Counted from the first letter of the stretch, positions 27,563 through 38,874 are shown. The stretch: 64,000 bases of DNA from Rouxiella sp. S1S-2 (GCF_009208105.1 NZ_WFKL01000001.1:1860001-1924000), one strand, 5' to 3'. Translations and numbers: made by a program. The notes: generated by a model not told the origin, from the letters alone.

Positions 27563-27850
27563 ATGCACATGTTTAATCCGCCGCATCCAGGCGAGGTTCT
27601 GCGGGACTATCTGGAAGGCGTTAGCGTCACTGACGCAGCGATTGCCCTGAAAATCACACGTACTCAGTTGTCTCGCATTCTAAATGCGCACGCGGCAATT
27701 ACTGCTGACATGGCGCTGCGCTTGTCTTGCCTGCTTGGTACGAGTGCCGAGATGTGGGTCAATATGCAGTCTGAATATGAGTTGTGGCAAGCATCCCAAA
27801 AGCCTCGCCCAATTATTGAGCCGCTGCAAAGACATTCCCTTTGTGCATAA
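27563..27850 (+). CDS. higA: HigA-type antitoxin (XRE family)
   Basis: A 95-residue antitoxin with a helix-turn-helix (V-T-D-A-A-I-A-L-K-I-T-R-T-Q-L-S-R near residues 23-40). It begins with the HigA signature N-P-P-H-P-G-E-V-L. ATG 27563 is chosen because GGAGG sits 5 bases before it. An earlier ATG at 27551 overlaps this ribosome site. It neutralises HigB and probably represses the operon. A terminator follows at once. Confidence 0.93.
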   Translation: MHMFNPPHPGEVLRDYLEGVSVTDAAIALKITRTQLSRILNAHAAITADMALRLSCLLGTSAEMWVNMQSEYELWQASQKPRPIIEPLQRHSLCA

Positions 27851-27877
27851 AAAAGCCCGCAGTTTGCGGGTTTTTTT
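27851..27877 (+). terminator. Terminator of higBA
   Basis: CCCGC/GCGGG stem, loop AGTTT, flanked by AAAAG and seven T. It directly follows the higA stop. Confidence 0.9.
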
Positions 27878-28099
27878 GTTCTCTCTCAATCACATGATGC
27901 GCGACGAAATCCACGGCGGCCATCCTCTTGGACGGTTGTTTTTCCGTCAGTCGGCGAGATCGGGACAGAAAGTAAAGAGATCCTTGTTAAAACATTATGT
28001 TATCCAACGAGTTAAACCTCTGTTCTTCACGTTAAATAGCAATTCTCTGCAAAACCTTGCGCTGAGTGCAAAACCAATCGGGCTGTTTAATCACCGCCA

Positions 28100-28657
28100 T
28101 CAGGTTAAATACTTCAAAATGAAGCTCAAGCCGTGCGGGTTGATTGCACCGATAATGGGCGTCCAGTTCGGCCAAAACAAGGTAAGGCCAACCATCAACA
28201 GGCAGAAGGTACGTTCAAGCTGATTGCCTTTTTGGCTGCTGATCAGCGGCAATCGAAAACGCCAGCGACATGGCCAAAGCAGCGGCACCCCGGCAGGCGT
28301 AAGCATATCGGCGATAATGTGGCTTAAATACCCAATCACCATGGCGTGCAGCGCATCTATAGGAATAACCCAGTCGTGCGGCAGTTTAGTTTTAAGCAAA
28401 AAAATGCCTGCCGCAACCGCCAGCAAACTGTGGGTGAATCCGCGATGGCCAAACATGCGGGCCATCGGTTGCGATATCCATTTTAGTCGCTGACCAAGCA
28501 GTGATTTAGGATGATCGATATCCGGTAGCAACGAGGTTAGAAGAGACGCAGGAATAATATGCCACCAGTCGCCGTGGGCGAGTTCGGGTGACAGCTGTGC
28601 CTTTTTGGCAAACACTGCGCAAGCAATAGAAAAAATGAGATGACCTTCCGCAGTCAT
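28100..28657 (-). CDS. ydjM: YdjM-family membrane-bound metal-dependent hydrolase (DUF457)
   Basis: A 185-residue inner-membrane protein. Metal-ligand motifs of the DUF457/YdjM family are present: L-L-P-D-I-D-H-P near 44, H-R-G-F-T-H-S near 71, and G-Y-L-S-H-I-I-A-D near 110. About four hydrophobic segments. In E. coli it neighbours tcyP (ydjN), as here apart from the higBA insertion. The gene is SOS-regulated in E. coli; I saw no clear LexA box here. Substrate unknown. Confidence 0.9.
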   Translation of the reverse strand: MTAEGHLIFSIACAVFAKKAQLSPELAHGDWWHIIPASLLTSLLPDIDHPKSLLGQRLKWISQPMARMFGHRGFTHSLLAVAAGIFLLKTKLPHDWVIPIDALHAMVIGYLSHIIADMLTPAGVPLLWPCRWRFRLPLISSQKGNQLERTFCLLMVGLTLFWPNWTPIIGAINPHGLSFILKYLT

Positions 28658-28806
28658 AATGCATCCGAACTGAATAACTGTTATTTTATCCAGTATAGAG
28701 GAAAGCGGTTTTATGCGGAAGGTGTTACCCTGTAACTATTTGTCAATTTATTGAAAAATAGATTTAAAATAGTGTTTTTGTGACAGTGTCATGGCCGTTT
28801 TTGTCA

Positions 28807-29568
28807 CTACCTGGCCAACCATCCGCCGTCTACTGCCAGAGTGTAGCCATTAACATAGTCCGAAGCACTCGACGCCAGAAACACCACCGGTCCCATAATG
28901 TCCTGCTGTTCGCCCCACCGCCCGGCGGGAATACGGTCAAGTATTTCCTGACTGCGGCTTTCATCCGCGCGCAGTTGTTCGGTGTTATTGGTCACCATGT
29001 AGCCCGGAGCAATGGCGTTAACGTTAATATTGTATTTTGCCCACTCATTGGCCAGCAGTCGGGTAATGCCCATCACGGCGCTTTTCGACGCAGTATAGGA
29101 AGGCACACGGATGCCGCCCTGAAAAGAGAGCATTGAGGCGATGTTAATGATTTTTCCGCCGCGGCCCTGCTTGATAAACTGCCGAGCCACGGCCTGCGCC
29201 ATAAAGAACAGCGTTTTGCTGTTGACGTTCATCACGTCGTCCCAGTCTTGTTCGCTAAACGCCAACGCATCTTCTCGACGAATGATCCCGGCATTATTAA
29301 CCAGAATATCAATGTGTTCGAACTCGCTGACGGCACTTTCGAGCAGGCGTGGGATAGATTCAATGCTGGTCAGGTCAGCGCGTAAATCAAGAAATCGCCG
29401 ACCCAGTGCGTGTATCTTGTCGAGCGTTTGATGGGGTTCGGAGCGATTAACACCAATTATATCGCATCCCGCCTGCGCCAGGCCGACGGCCATGGCCTGT
29501 CCCAATCCGGTATTGCAGCCGGTGACCAACGCCACTTTCCCTTGTAAATCAAAACTGTTAAGCACCAT
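28807..29568 (-). CDS. kduD: 2-Dehydro-3-deoxy-D-gluconate 5-dehydrogenase KduD
   Basis: A 253-residue short-chain dehydrogenase that reduces 2,5-diketo-3-deoxygluconate to 2-keto-3-deoxygluconate in pectin breakdown. The cofactor motif is T-G-C-N-T-G-L-G-Q near 17. N-N-A-G near 92 and the catalytic Y-x-x-x-K (S-Y-T-A-S-K) near 158 are visible. It follows kduI by 107 bases on the same strand, and both are likely under KdgR. Confidence 0.95.
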   Translation of the reverse strand: MVLNSFDLQGKVALVTGCNTGLGQAMAVGLAQAGCDIIGVNRSEPHQTLDKIHALGRRFLDLRADLTSIESIPRLLESAVSEFEHIDILVNNAGIIRREDALAFSEQDWDDVMNVNSKTLFFMAQAVARQFIKQGRGGKIINIASMLSFQGGIRVPSYTASKSAVMGITRLLANEWAKYNINVNAIAPGYMVTNNTEQLRADESRSQEILDRIPAGRWGEQQDIMGPVVFLASSASDYVNGYTLAVDGGWLAR

Positions 29569-29675
29569 GATTGACTCTCTTATTTACCGTTCAAACTGAA
29601 TGTTCATTCAAACTGCCTGGCGCCGATGATGCAGCCGCGCCCGCAGTGAATGCAGATAAATTCAGTGGGTAAAAA

Positions 29676-30512
29676 TTATCTCAGCTCGTTAATGGCCACG
29701 TGGTCCATATCATCAAATACCTGATTTTCACCGACCATGCCCCAAATGAAGGTGTAACGCTTGGTGCCAACCCCCGAGTGAATCGACCAGCTTGGTGAAA
29801 TCACTGCCTGCTCGTTGTGCACCAACAGGTGACGGGTTTCTTGTGGCTGCCCCATCATGTGAAACACGGCGGTGTCTTCGTCCATATCAAAGTAGAAATA
29901 GACTTCCATGCGGCGCTCGTGCGTGTGGCACGGCATTGTATTCCACAGGCTGCCTGGCTCAAGTTTGGTGAGGCCCATGGTGAGTTGGCAGGTTTCTAGC
30001 ACGTCAGGAACGATAAACTTATTGATGGTGCGCCGGTTACCGGTTGCCGCATCGCCCAGCGTGGTGGGTGAGGCTTCGGCCAGCGTGATTTTTTTGTCTG
30101 GGAATCGGCTGTGCGCCGGTGCGCTGTTGTAATAAAACTTGGCAGGAAGCAGGGCATCTACACTGCTGAACTCGACCTGTTTTGCCCCTTTGCCGACGTA
30201 AAGCGCTTCTTCATTGCCAATTTCGTAGGTTTTGCCATCAACCACAACCAGGCCTGGCCCACCAATGTTGATGATGCCCAGTTCGCGTCGCTCAAGAAAA
30301 TAGCTGACGCCCAACTGTTTACCTACTTCATTGCCCACGGACACCACGCTATAAACCGGCATCACGCCGCCAACAATGATGCGGTCAATGTGGCTGTAAG
30401 TAAGGGTGTAAGTATCTTTTTCAAAGATTTTCTCAATCAGAAACTCGCGGCGAAGTCCTGCGGTATCGAGTTGTTTGGCGTGATCGCTATGAATACTTTG
30501 ACGGACTTGCAT
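29676..30512 (-). CDS. kduI: 5-Keto-4-deoxyuronate isomerase KduI
   Basis: A 278-residue cupin-fold zinc enzyme that isomerises 5-keto-4-deoxyuronate to 2,5-diketo-3-deoxygluconate, the step before KduD. The length equals E. coli KduI. The C-terminal cupin carries C-H-T-H-E-R-R-M-E near 196 and W-S-I-H-S-G-V-G-T near 242, with the zinc-binding His and Glu. A KdgR-box-like site lies about 115 bases upstream. Confidence 0.95.
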   Translation of the reverse strand: MQVRQSIHSDHAKQLDTAGLRREFLIEKIFEKDTYTLTYSHIDRIIVGGVMPVYSVVSVGNEVGKQLGVSYFLERRELGIINIGGPGLVVVDGKTYEIGNEEALYVGKGAKQVEFSSVDALLPAKFYYNSAPAHSRFPDKKITLAEASPTTLGDAATGNRRTINKFIVPDVLETCQLTMGLTKLEPGSLWNTMPCHTHERRMEVYFYFDMDEDTAVFHMMGQPQETRHLLVHNEQAVISPSWSIHSGVGTKRYTFIWGMVGENQVFDDMDHVAINELR

Positions 30513-30624
30513 GTCATTGCCTCTTCTTCGGGTACAAAATGAAAAGGGGAGTCAGAAGGAAAATTCCAATACCCCGCTAATCCTCAATGAAAGAAGCATA
30601 GGACCATTGGCATATGAATTCAAT

Positions 30625-30650
30625 AAAAATGAAATGATGTTTTAATTTTT
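30625..30650 (-). promoter_or_regulatory. KdgR-box-like operator upstream of kduI
   Basis: The plus strand reads AAAAATGAAA, TGATG, TTTTAATTTTT. This is a near-palindrome of the TGAAA...TTTCA type bound by KdgR, in the kduI promoter region. kdgR itself is in the window. Confidence 0.65.
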
Positions 30651-30682
30651 GAGTGTGACGTCATGCTTTATGTCATTAACGC

Positions 30683-30713
30683 AAAAAAAAGACGGACTTT
30701 ACAGCCCGTCTTT
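30683..30713 (-). terminator. Terminator of hxpB
   Basis: On the minus strand AAAGACGG/CCGTCTTT arms are followed by a T-run of eight. It lies 26 bases after the hxpB stop. Confidence 0.85.
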
Positions 30714-30738
30714 CTCGTTTGTTTGGATGATGCGTGGG

Positions 30739-31404
30739 TTAACCCAGATGTTCGACGGTCAGCTCGGTTAACGATGAAAGTTTGACATCGGCCAGGGACC
30801 AGCGCGGGTCTCCGCTTAGCGCGTGGTCTGGCACCACGATTGAGCGCATACGGGCGGCCTTGGTGGCAATCATACCGTTAAAAGAGTCTTCCAGCGTGAC
30901 GCAGTCTAGCGGGTCGACACCCAGGCTTTCAGCGGCAAGTAAATAGACTTCTGGATGAGGTTTGCTGTAGGCCAGATGCTCAGCTGATGTGCGGGTCTGG
31001 AAATAGCCCTCCAGACTAAACATCTCTAATACTTTATCGAGCATATGCAGAGGTGAAGCGGAAGCCAGACCAATTTTAAGTCCACGGGCCTGACAAAGCT
31101 GTAACGCTTGTATTACGCCGGGCAGCAGCGGTTTCTTTTCTTCAACCAGTTCAATCGTGCGGGCAATAATTCGTGCAGTCACTTCTGCCTCGTTGGGGCC
31201 TTTCCAGGGCAAGGCCTGTGCCCAGAGACGTACAGTCTGATCGATACGCAGACCTAATGTATGCGGGATCAGATGTTTTTTAGTGATATCGACCCCAATG
31301 CTTGAAAAAATTTCCAGCTCAGACTGCATCCACAACGGCTCGGAATCAATTAATAGGCCATCCATGTCAAAAATTGCGGCTTGAACGGGTTTTACATGAC
31401 TCAT
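30739..31404 (-). CDS. hxpB: Hexitol / 2-deoxyglucose-6-phosphate phosphatase HxpB (YniC)
   Basis: A 221-residue HAD-family phosphatase. Motif I is F-D-M-D-G-L-L near residue 13, motif II A-S-A-S-P near 114, the motif III lysine is in S-K-P-H-P near 147, and motif IV is L-E-D-S near 171. It dephosphorylates several hexose and hexitol phosphates in E. coli. The ATG at 31404 has GGGAG eight bases upstream. A GTG three codons earlier overlaps that site and is less likely. Confidence 0.93.
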   Translation of the reverse strand: MSHVKPVQAAIFDMDGLLIDSEPLWMQSELEIFSSIGVDITKKHLIPHTLGLRIDQTVRLWAQALPWKGPNEAEVTARIIARTIELVEEKKPLLPGVIQALQLCQARGLKIGLASASPLHMLDKVLEMFSLEGYFQTRTSAEHLAYSKPHPEVYLLAAESLGVDPLDCVTLEDSFNGMIATKAARMRSIVVPDHALSGDPRWSLADVKLSSLTELTVEHLG

Positions 31405-31583
31405 TTTTACCACTCCCGATTACACTGAATTATCTAGATTGAAAAAGAGCATAACACAGTCGTTTGGGGCACTCAGTGCAGAAATAATGAGCCATTAAAA
31501 GATGTTAACTAAAATTTTGGGCGTGTTTCGTTAACTACGGGTAAACTGACGTTTCTAATGAGACGTCCTAACGAGGGGAATTC

Positions 31584-32132
31584 ATGACGTATCAACAGGC
31601 AGGGCGCGTCGCCGTCTTAAAAAGGATCCTGGGGTGGGTGATTTTTATACCTGCGTTGCTTTCAACGGTGATCTCACTGCTTAATTTCTTTTATGAGCAA
31701 ACCAAAGCCGAAAAAGGAATCAATGCAGTAATGATTGATTTTGTTCATGTTATGGTTGACATGGCCAAGTTTAACACCCCTTTTCTGAACGTTTTTTGGT
31801 ACAACGCGCCGTTACCTGTCCTAGGACAGGGCATCACCAGCGCAAATATCATGTTCATTGTGATTTACTGGCTTATTTTCGTGGGCCTTGCCCTGCAGGC
31901 AAGCGGAGCACGTATGTCGCGACAGGTGCGACACATTCGTGAGGGTGTTCAAGATCAGCTAATCCTGGAACAAACAAAAGTTACAGACGCGAGAACGCAG
32001 CAGCAGTTGGAAGAGCGGATTATTATTCCCCGTCACACCATTTTTTTGCAAATTTTCCCGCTGTATATCTTGCCGCTTATTATCGCCATCGTTGCATACT
32101 TCGTATTGAAATTATTAGGCTTGTTGGGCTAA
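31584..32132 (+). CDS. yniB: YniB family inner-membrane protein
   Basis: A 182-residue membrane protein with hydrophobic segments near residues 15-35, 85-105 and 150-180, and a charged, Gln-rich stretch between (about 112-150, possibly a coiled coil). It matches E. coli YniB in length and position between yniC and yniA. Function is unknown. GAGGGG precedes the ATG. A terminator lies downstream. Confidence 0.88.
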   Translation: MTYQQAGRVAVLKRILGWVIFIPALLSTVISLLNFFYEQTKAEKGINAVMIDFVHVMVDMAKFNTPFLNVFWYNAPLPVLGQGITSANIMFIVIYWLIFVGLALQASGARMSRQVRHIREGVQDQLILEQTKVTDARTQQQLEERIIIPRHTIFLQIFPLYILPLIIAIVAYFVLKLLGLLG

Positions 32133-32158
32133 TAAATAACGTAAAATATCGATGTTAT

Positions 32159-32189
32159 AAGCCCGGTCATATTTTTGTGACTGGGCTTT
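32159..32189. terminator. Terminator between convergent yniB and yniA
   Basis: An 11-bp stem AAGCCCGGTCA/TGACTGGGCTT (one G-T pair) with an eight-base T-rich loop. Confidence 0.75.
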
Positions 32190-32219
32190 ATTCAGATAAT
32201 TCCTAACACCACTGCCGTT

Positions 32220-33083
32220 TTAGTTGTCACGTAATAATCTTTCTACCGCCCGTTCTGCGACCACCATATGCTGACCGCCAAACAGATTGCTGCGGTTCAA
32301 TAAATAGTAAAGTTGATAGACCGACTGCCGCTCAATATAGCCACTGGGCAACGGGGTAATACTTTGATATCCGTCAATCAGTTGCGAGGGAACATTAGGA
32401 TAGAGCGGCAGCATGGCCAAATCACATTCTCGGTCTCCCCAATAGCAGGCGGGATCGAAAATTATTGGCCCTTCACTGGACAGTGCGCAGTTATGCGGCC
32501 AAAGATCGCCGTGCAACAGGGACGGTTGGGGCTGATGATTTTGCAGCCTGGCGCGTACGCGCTCAATGATCAGCTCGGTGTCGCCAAAGTTCATGCCTTT
32601 TTCGGCGGCCAATTGCAGCTGCCATCCGATACGCTGCTGCGAGAAAAAGGTCGCCCAGCGCCGCTGCCACGCATTGGGCTGCGGGACTGTCGCAAGTTCA
32701 TTGTCAAAATCGAGGCCAAACTCAAGCTGTTCACTCCACTGATGTAGACTGGCCAGCTGCTGACCCAAAACAAAAGCATTTTCAACATCAAGCAAGGTGA
32801 GGGGGAGATATTCTAGCAGTAAAAAGCTGTAATCTCTGTCGCTACCGACGCCATAAACCTGAGGCACGCGCACCGTATGGCTCTTAGCGAGCAGAGCAAG
32901 CTGGTCAGCTTCTGCGGCAAACAGTGGGAGCATCTCTCGGGAATTACACTTCACAAAAACGTCTTTGTCACCATAGCTAACGCGCCATGCGGGATGAATC
33001 TCCCCGCCCGGCAGCTCTACGCGTTCACGAATTTCTGCACTGCCCAGATGTTCACTCAACAGACGATTAACGGCTTGCCACAT
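32220..33083 (-). CDS. yniA: YniA fructosamine-kinase-family protein
   Basis: A 287-residue kinase of the fructosamine-3-kinase family, the same size as E. coli YniA. Kinase landmarks are V-F-V-K-C-N (nucleotide-binding Lys near 39), L-L-H-G-D-L-W-P-H-N (catalytic Asp near 192) and I-F-D-P-A-C-Y-W-G-D (metal-binding Asp near 210). Members phosphorylate ribulosamines or related glycation products for repair; the YniA substrate is inferred. GGGG precedes the ATG. Confidence 0.92.
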   Translation of the reverse strand: MWQAVNRLLSEHLGSAEIRERVELPGGEIHPAWRVSYGDKDVFVKCNSREMLPLFAAEADQLALLAKSHTVRVPQVYGVGSDRDYSFLLLEYLPLTLLDVENAFVLGQQLASLHQWSEQLEFGLDFDNELATVPQPNAWQRRWATFFSQQRIGWQLQLAAEKGMNFGDTELIIERVRARLQNHQPQPSLLHGDLWPHNCALSSEGPIIFDPACYWGDRECDLAMLPLYPNVPSQLIDGYQSITPLPSGYIERQSVYQLYYLLNRSNLFGGQHMVVAERAVERLLRDN

Positions 33084-33404
33084 GGTATCACCCCTTCTGA
33101 CTGGCCAGATAATTCATTAAGTTAGCTTTTTTACGGCATGAAAACCCCGATCGCGCGCACAGGCTCTGCGCCTGACGGTGAAATTTAACACAGCGAGACC
33201 GAACGGCTCGTTAATTACAAATGAAGAAATAACATTAAAAAATGCTATATAACCAAAATCTGACATTAATACAGGAATTATCCGATCGACTAATTCCCCA
33301 GATCCTTGTTTCATCTACCATTATTAATAATAGACGAAAAATATATTCTAGTGTTTAAAAAATGTGTATATGCTTGCTTTCGTCCTGGTCGCGAGAGATC
33401 TCAA

Positions 33405-34040
33405 GTGAAACTAAAATTTGTTTATTTGACGACTGCGCTATTACTGGCGGGGTGCGCAAAAGAACCCCCCATGCAAACAAGTAAATTGCTACCGAATAAA
33501 CCTTTCGTCGAAGACTCTTCCTCGTTGATGCATCAGGGTCCCTACGGAAGCGTTATTAAACAGGCCGCCAGCACCTATGGTGTTGATGAGACACTCGTAA
33601 AAGCCATTATTCAGGTTGAATCAGGATTTAATCCTGGTGCCGTGAGCAAGTCGAACGCCGTGGGATTAATGCAGTTGAAAGCCTCCACCGCCGGACGAGA
33701 CGCCTACCGACTTAAAGGACGCTATGGGCAACCGAGCACCCATGAACTAAAAGATCCGCGAGTAAATATTGATTTGGGTACCGCTTACCTAAGCATGTTG
33801 CAGCAGCAGCTGGCCGGGATAAATAATCCTCAAACCCTGCGCTATGCCACTACGGTTGCTTATGTAAACGGAGCTGGAGCACTGTTGAGAACCTTTTCGA
33901 AAGACCGGGTTTATGCCGTGGCGAAAATCAATCAACTGACGCCAGAGCAGTTCTACAAACACATTCAGCAGAATCATCCCGCCCCTCAGGCGCCGCGCTA
34001 TCTGTGGAAAGTGAACACGGCCTATCTGGCCATGCGCTAA
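33405..34040 (+). CDS. emtA: Endo-type membrane-bound lytic murein transglycosylase A
   Basis: A 211-residue outer-membrane lipoprotein that cleaves peptidoglycan glycan strands internally. Signal peptide with lipobox L-L-A-G-C near residue 15. The SLT domain has the catalytic Glu in I-Q-V-E-S-G, then A-V-G-L-M-Q-L-K-A-S and Y-V-N-G-A-G-A, matching E. coli EmtA (203 residues). The GTG at 33405 begins the signal peptide. The longer frame from 33306 would place 33 residues before it. A terminator follows. Confidence 0.9.
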   Translation: MKLKFVYLTTALLLAGCAKEPPMQTSKLLPNKPFVEDSSSLMHQGPYGSVIKQAASTYGVDETLVKAIIQVESGFNPGAVSKSNAVGLMQLKASTAGRDAYRLKGRYGQPSTHELKDPRVNIDLGTAYLSMLQQQLAGINNPQTLRYATTVAYVNGAGALLRTFSKDRVYAVAKINQLTPEQFYKHIQQNHPAPQAPRYLWKVNTAYLAMR

Positions 34041-34066
34041 CCTGTACGTACCGTCTTTTACGATAC

Positions 34067-34108
34067 AATCCTCCCTTTAATGGCACGGCTGGTAACGGGA
34101 GGATTTTT
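34067..34108 (+). terminator. Terminator of emtA
   Basis: AATCCTCCC/GGGAGGATT arms (9 bp) around a 21-base loop, followed by TTT. It lies 27 bases after the emtA stop. The next 250 bases up to the thrS operator hold no gene I can support. Confidence 0.7.
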
Positions 34109-34360
34109 AATATCCAGGCGCTCATCGATACGTTTTCCGCACGTTATGCAACCCACAACTCGCAATTACACGAAAAAAATCAAGATTTAGCGCATCGGGC
34201 TGCTGGAAAAGTGCGCTTTACGGGTGTTACACTCTAGCCAGTTTTTTGCGTCACATCCTCGGCTCTGCCGTTTTTGGGCTTAGGCGTGTATATATTTGGC
34301 AAGGTAAAGCTAAATAGCGCAATTAACCAACTGAATTCAAATACATATATTTTTCTATAT

Positions 34361-34381
34361 GTGCTCTGTCGTGTGGGGCAC
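34361..34381 (+). promoter_or_regulatory. thrS translational operator: anticodon-arm mimic
   Basis: A 7-bp stem (GTGCTCT/GGGGCAC, with G-T pairs) carries a 7-base loop GTCGTGT. Read as a tRNA anticodon loop this has U at position 33 and CGU at 34-36, a threonine anticodon. It ends 21 bases before the thrS ATG. In E. coli threonyl-tRNA synthetase binds such an arm to block its own translation. Confidence 0.85.
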
Positions 34382-34402
34382 CACTGTAGATGAGGAAAGA
34401 AC

Positions 34403-36331
34403 ATGCCTGTTATTACTCTCCCTGATGGAAGTCAGCGTCAGTTTGATCATCCCGTTTCCCCTTATGATGTTGCCCTGGATATCGGTCCAGGTCTGGCAAA
34501 AGCCTGTATCGCCGGTCGTGTGAACGGTGAGCTGGTGGATGCTGGCGACCTTATCGAGAACGATGCTCAATTAGCCATTATTACCGCGAAGGACGAGGCT
34601 GGTTTAGAAATTCTCCGCCACTCCTGTGCGCACCTGTTGGGTCATGCTATCAAGCAACTGTGGCCTAACACTAAAATGGCCATTGGTCCTACTATCGACA
34701 ACGGTTTTTATTACGATGTTGACCTGGACCGCACGCTGACTCAGGAAGATATCGATCTGCTTGAAAAGCGCATGCACGAGCTGGCTGAAAAGAATTACGA
34801 CGTTATTAAAAAGAAAGTCAGCTGGCAGGAAGCGCGCGACACCTTCGAGAGTCGCGGTGAGCAGTACAAGATTGCCATTCTTGATGAAAACATCAGTCAT
34901 GACGACCGTCCTGGCCTGTATCATCACGAAGAATATGTTGATATGTGCCGCGGTCCGCACGTACCCAATATGCGTTTTTGCCATCACTTTAAGCTGCAGA
35001 AAACCTCTGGCGCTTACTGGCGTGGTGACAGCGACAATAAAATGTTGCAGCGCATCTACGGCACGGCCTGGGCGGATAAAAAGCAGTTAAATTCTTACCT
35101 GCAACGTCTGGAAGAAGCGGGCAAGCGCGATCACCGTAAAATTGGTAAGCAGCTTGACCTCTACCACATGCAGGAAGAAGCGCCGGGTATGGTGTTCTGG
35201 CACAACGACGGCTGGACTATCTTCCGTGAGCTGGAAGCCTTCGTGCGCATGAAGCTGAAGTCTTATCAGTATCAGGAAGTCAAAGGTCCGTTTATGATGG
35301 ACCGCGTGCTGTGGGAAAAAACCGGCCACTGGGACAACTACAAAGATGCGATGTTCACCACCTCTTCCGAGAACCGTGAATACTGCATCAAGCCGATGAA
35401 CTGTCCGGGTCACGTGCAGATTTTCAATCAAGGATTGAAGTCTTACCGCGATTTGCCGCTGCGTATGGCTGAATTTGGCAGTTGTCACCGTAATGAACCT
35501 TCGGGTGCGTTACACGGACTGATGCGCGTGCGCGGATTCACTCAGGACGATGCCCATATCTTCTGTACAGAAGAGCAGGTTCGTGATGAAGTGAACAGCT
35601 GCATCAAAATGGTCTACGATATGTACGGTACTTTTGGCTTTGAAAAGATTGTGGTCAAGCTGTCGACCCGTCCTCTCAAGCGCATCGGTACTGATGAAAT
35701 GTGGGACCGTGCAGAAAAAGACCTGGCCGCTGCGTTAGTCGAAAATAACATCGCTTTCGAATATCAGCCGGGCGAAGGTGCCTTCTACGGACCAAAAATT
35801 GAATTTACCTTGCATGATTGTTTGGATCGTGCGTGGCAGTGTGGTACCGTGCAGCTCGACTTTTCATTACCGGAGCGTTTAGACGCGACTTACATCGGCG
35901 AAAGCAACGATCGTAAAACCCCGGTTATGATTCACCGAGCAATTTTGGGTTCAATGGAACGCTTCATTGGTATTCTGACTGAAGAATACGCGGGCTTCTT
36001 CCCGACCTGGATTGCACCGGTACAGGTAGTGGTAATGAATATTACTGATACACAGGCTGCCTACGTCGAAGAATTAACCAAGAAACTGCAAGATGCAGGT
36101 ATTCGCGTTAAAGCCGACTTGAGAAATGAGAAGATTGGCTTTAAAATCCGCGAACACACGCTGCGTCGTGTTCCCTACATGTTAGTTTGTGGCGATAAAG
36201 AGGTCGAAGCAGGCAAAGTTGCCGTTCGTACTCGCCGTGGCAAAGACTTGGGAAGCATGGACGTCAGCGAAGTCGTTGACAAACTGCTGGCGGAAATCCG
36301 CAGCAGAAGTCTTCATCAACTGGAGGAATAA
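34403..36331 (+). CDS. thrS: Threonyl-tRNA synthetase
   Basis: A 642-residue class II synthetase, the same length as in E. coli. TGS domain at 1-62, editing domain with H-S-C-A-H near 73 and C-H-H-F-K, catalytic core with N-C-P-G-H near 333 (zinc Cys) and C-H-R-N-E-P near 361 (motif 2), and an anticodon-binding domain from about 535. It represses its own translation through the upstream operator. infC starts 4 bases after the stop. Confidence 0.98.
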   Translation: MPVITLPDGSQRQFDHPVSPYDVALDIGPGLAKACIAGRVNGELVDAGDLIENDAQLAIITAKDEAGLEILRHSCAHLLGHAIKQLWPNTKMAIGPTIDNGFYYDVDLDRTLTQEDIDLLEKRMHELAEKNYDVIKKKVSWQEARDTFESRGEQYKIAILDENISHDDRPGLYHHEEYVDMCRGPHVPNMRFCHHFKLQKTSGAYWRGDSDNKMLQRIYGTAWADKKQLNSYLQRLEEAGKRDHRKIGKQLDLYHMQEEAPGMVFWHNDGWTIFRELEAFVRMKLKSYQYQEVKGPFMMDRVLWEKTGHWDNYKDAMFTTSSENREYCIKPMNCPGHVQIFNQGLKSYRDLPLRMAEFGSCHRNEPSGALHGLMRVRGFTQDDAHIFCTEEQVRDEVNSCIKMVYDMYGTFGFEKIVVKLSTRPLKRIGTDEMWDRAEKDLAAALVENNIAFEYQPGEGAFYGPKIEFTLHDCLDRAWQCGTVQLDFSLPERLDATYIGESNDRKTPVMIHRAILGSMERFIGILTEEYAGFFPTWIAPVQVVVMNITDTQAAYVEELTKKLQDAGIRVKADLRNEKIGFKIREHTLRRVPYMLVCGDKEVEAGKVAVRTRRGKDLGSMDVSEVVDKLLAEIRSRSLHQLEE

Positions 36332-36886
<555 letters not shown>

Positions 36887-36903
36887 GGCTCTACAAGTAG
36901 CCT

Positions 36904-36933
36904 GAACCACAGCGTGCTTGCACGCTGTGGTTC
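36904..36933 (+). promoter_or_regulatory. Perfect hairpin between infC and rpmI
   Basis: Arms GAACCACAGCGTG and its complement (13 bp) with loop CTTG lie in the infC-rpmI gap. There is no T-run. In E. coli this region takes part in L20-mediated repression of rpmI-rplT. A role in that control or in limiting readthrough is inferred. Confidence 0.6.
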
Positions 36934-36986
36934 AAGTTCGCCTTACTGATTCATGTTATTAACAATGCGAAGTGGAATTATTAATA

Positions 36987-37184
36987 ATGCCAAAGATCAA
37001 AACAGTACGCGGCGCCGCTAAACGCTTCAAAAAGACTGCCAATGGCGGTTTTAAGCGTAAGCACGCTAACCTGCGTCATATTCTGACCAAAAAATCGACT
37101 AAGCGTAAACGTCACCTGCGTCCAAAAGGCATGGTATCCAAGAACGATTTGGGTCTCGTTGCTGCATGTTTGCCGTACGCTTAA
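36987..37184 (+). CDS. rpmI: 50S ribosomal protein L35
   Basis: A 65-residue basic ribosomal protein matching E. coli L35 end to end ([16 protein letters not shown] to V-A-A-C-L-P-Y-A). ATG 36987 is set by this match. An in-frame start at 36972 would add five residues. Translation is coupled to rplT control by L20. Confidence 0.98.
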   Translation: MPKIKTVRGAAKRFKKTANGGFKRKHANLRHILTKKSTKRKRHLRPKGMVSKNDLGLVAACLPYA

Positions 37185-37231
37185 AAATATATCTGTTTTA
37201 AGATATATCACTTTTTTTTAATCAAGAATAA

Positions 37232-37603
<372 letters not shown>

Positions 37604-37611
37604 GTCAGGTG

Positions 37612-37636
37612 AAAGAGGGAGCTTGCTCCCTCTTTT
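37612..37636 (+). terminator. Terminator after rplT
   Basis: AAAGAGGGAGC with its complement closing on a TT loop, then TTTT. It separates the ribosomal-protein part from pheM-pheST. Confidence 0.85.
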
Positions 37637-37679
37637 ATATTGTGTTGATAAAACCGTAAATACTTAAGGTAACGCAAGC

Positions 37680-37724
37680 ATGAATGCTGCTATTTTCCGC
37701 TTCTTTTTTTACTTTAGCGCCTGA
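37680..37724 (+). CDS. pheM: pheST leader peptide PheM
   Basis: A 14-residue peptide, M-N-A-A-I-F-R-F-F-F-Y-F-S-A, with five Phe codons. It matches E. coli PheM. Ribosome stalling at Phe codons when charged tRNA-Phe is scarce prevents formation of the attenuator just downstream and allows pheST expression. Confidence 0.95.
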   Translation: MNAAIFRFFFYFSA

Positions 37725-37770
37725 TTCAGGAAGGCTTTCGCGCGTAAGAGAAGAAACGGAAACTAGCGCT

Positions 37771-37799
37771 AAAGCCTCCCCTGTGGAGGCTTTTTTTTT
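37771..37799 (+). terminator. pheST attenuator
   Basis: AAAGCCTCC/GGAGGCTTT stem with a short loop and nine T. It lies 46 bases after the pheM stop and 78 bases before pheS, the classic position of the attenuator. Confidence 0.93.
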
Positions 37800-37816
37800 G
37801 CTATTACCGGTCTTAA

Positions 37817-38860
<1,044 letters not shown>

Positions 38861-38874
38861 GGCGGGAATATCAC

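Noticed and set aside
27684..28223. 179-codon plus-strand frame from higA to ydjM
   Set aside because: It overlaps higA, its terminator and the end of ydjM. The predicted protein has no recognisable feature.
33306..33404. N-terminal extension of EmtA
   Set aside because: The lipoprotein signal begins at GTG 33405. The added 33 residues would bury it and have no similarity to EmtA.
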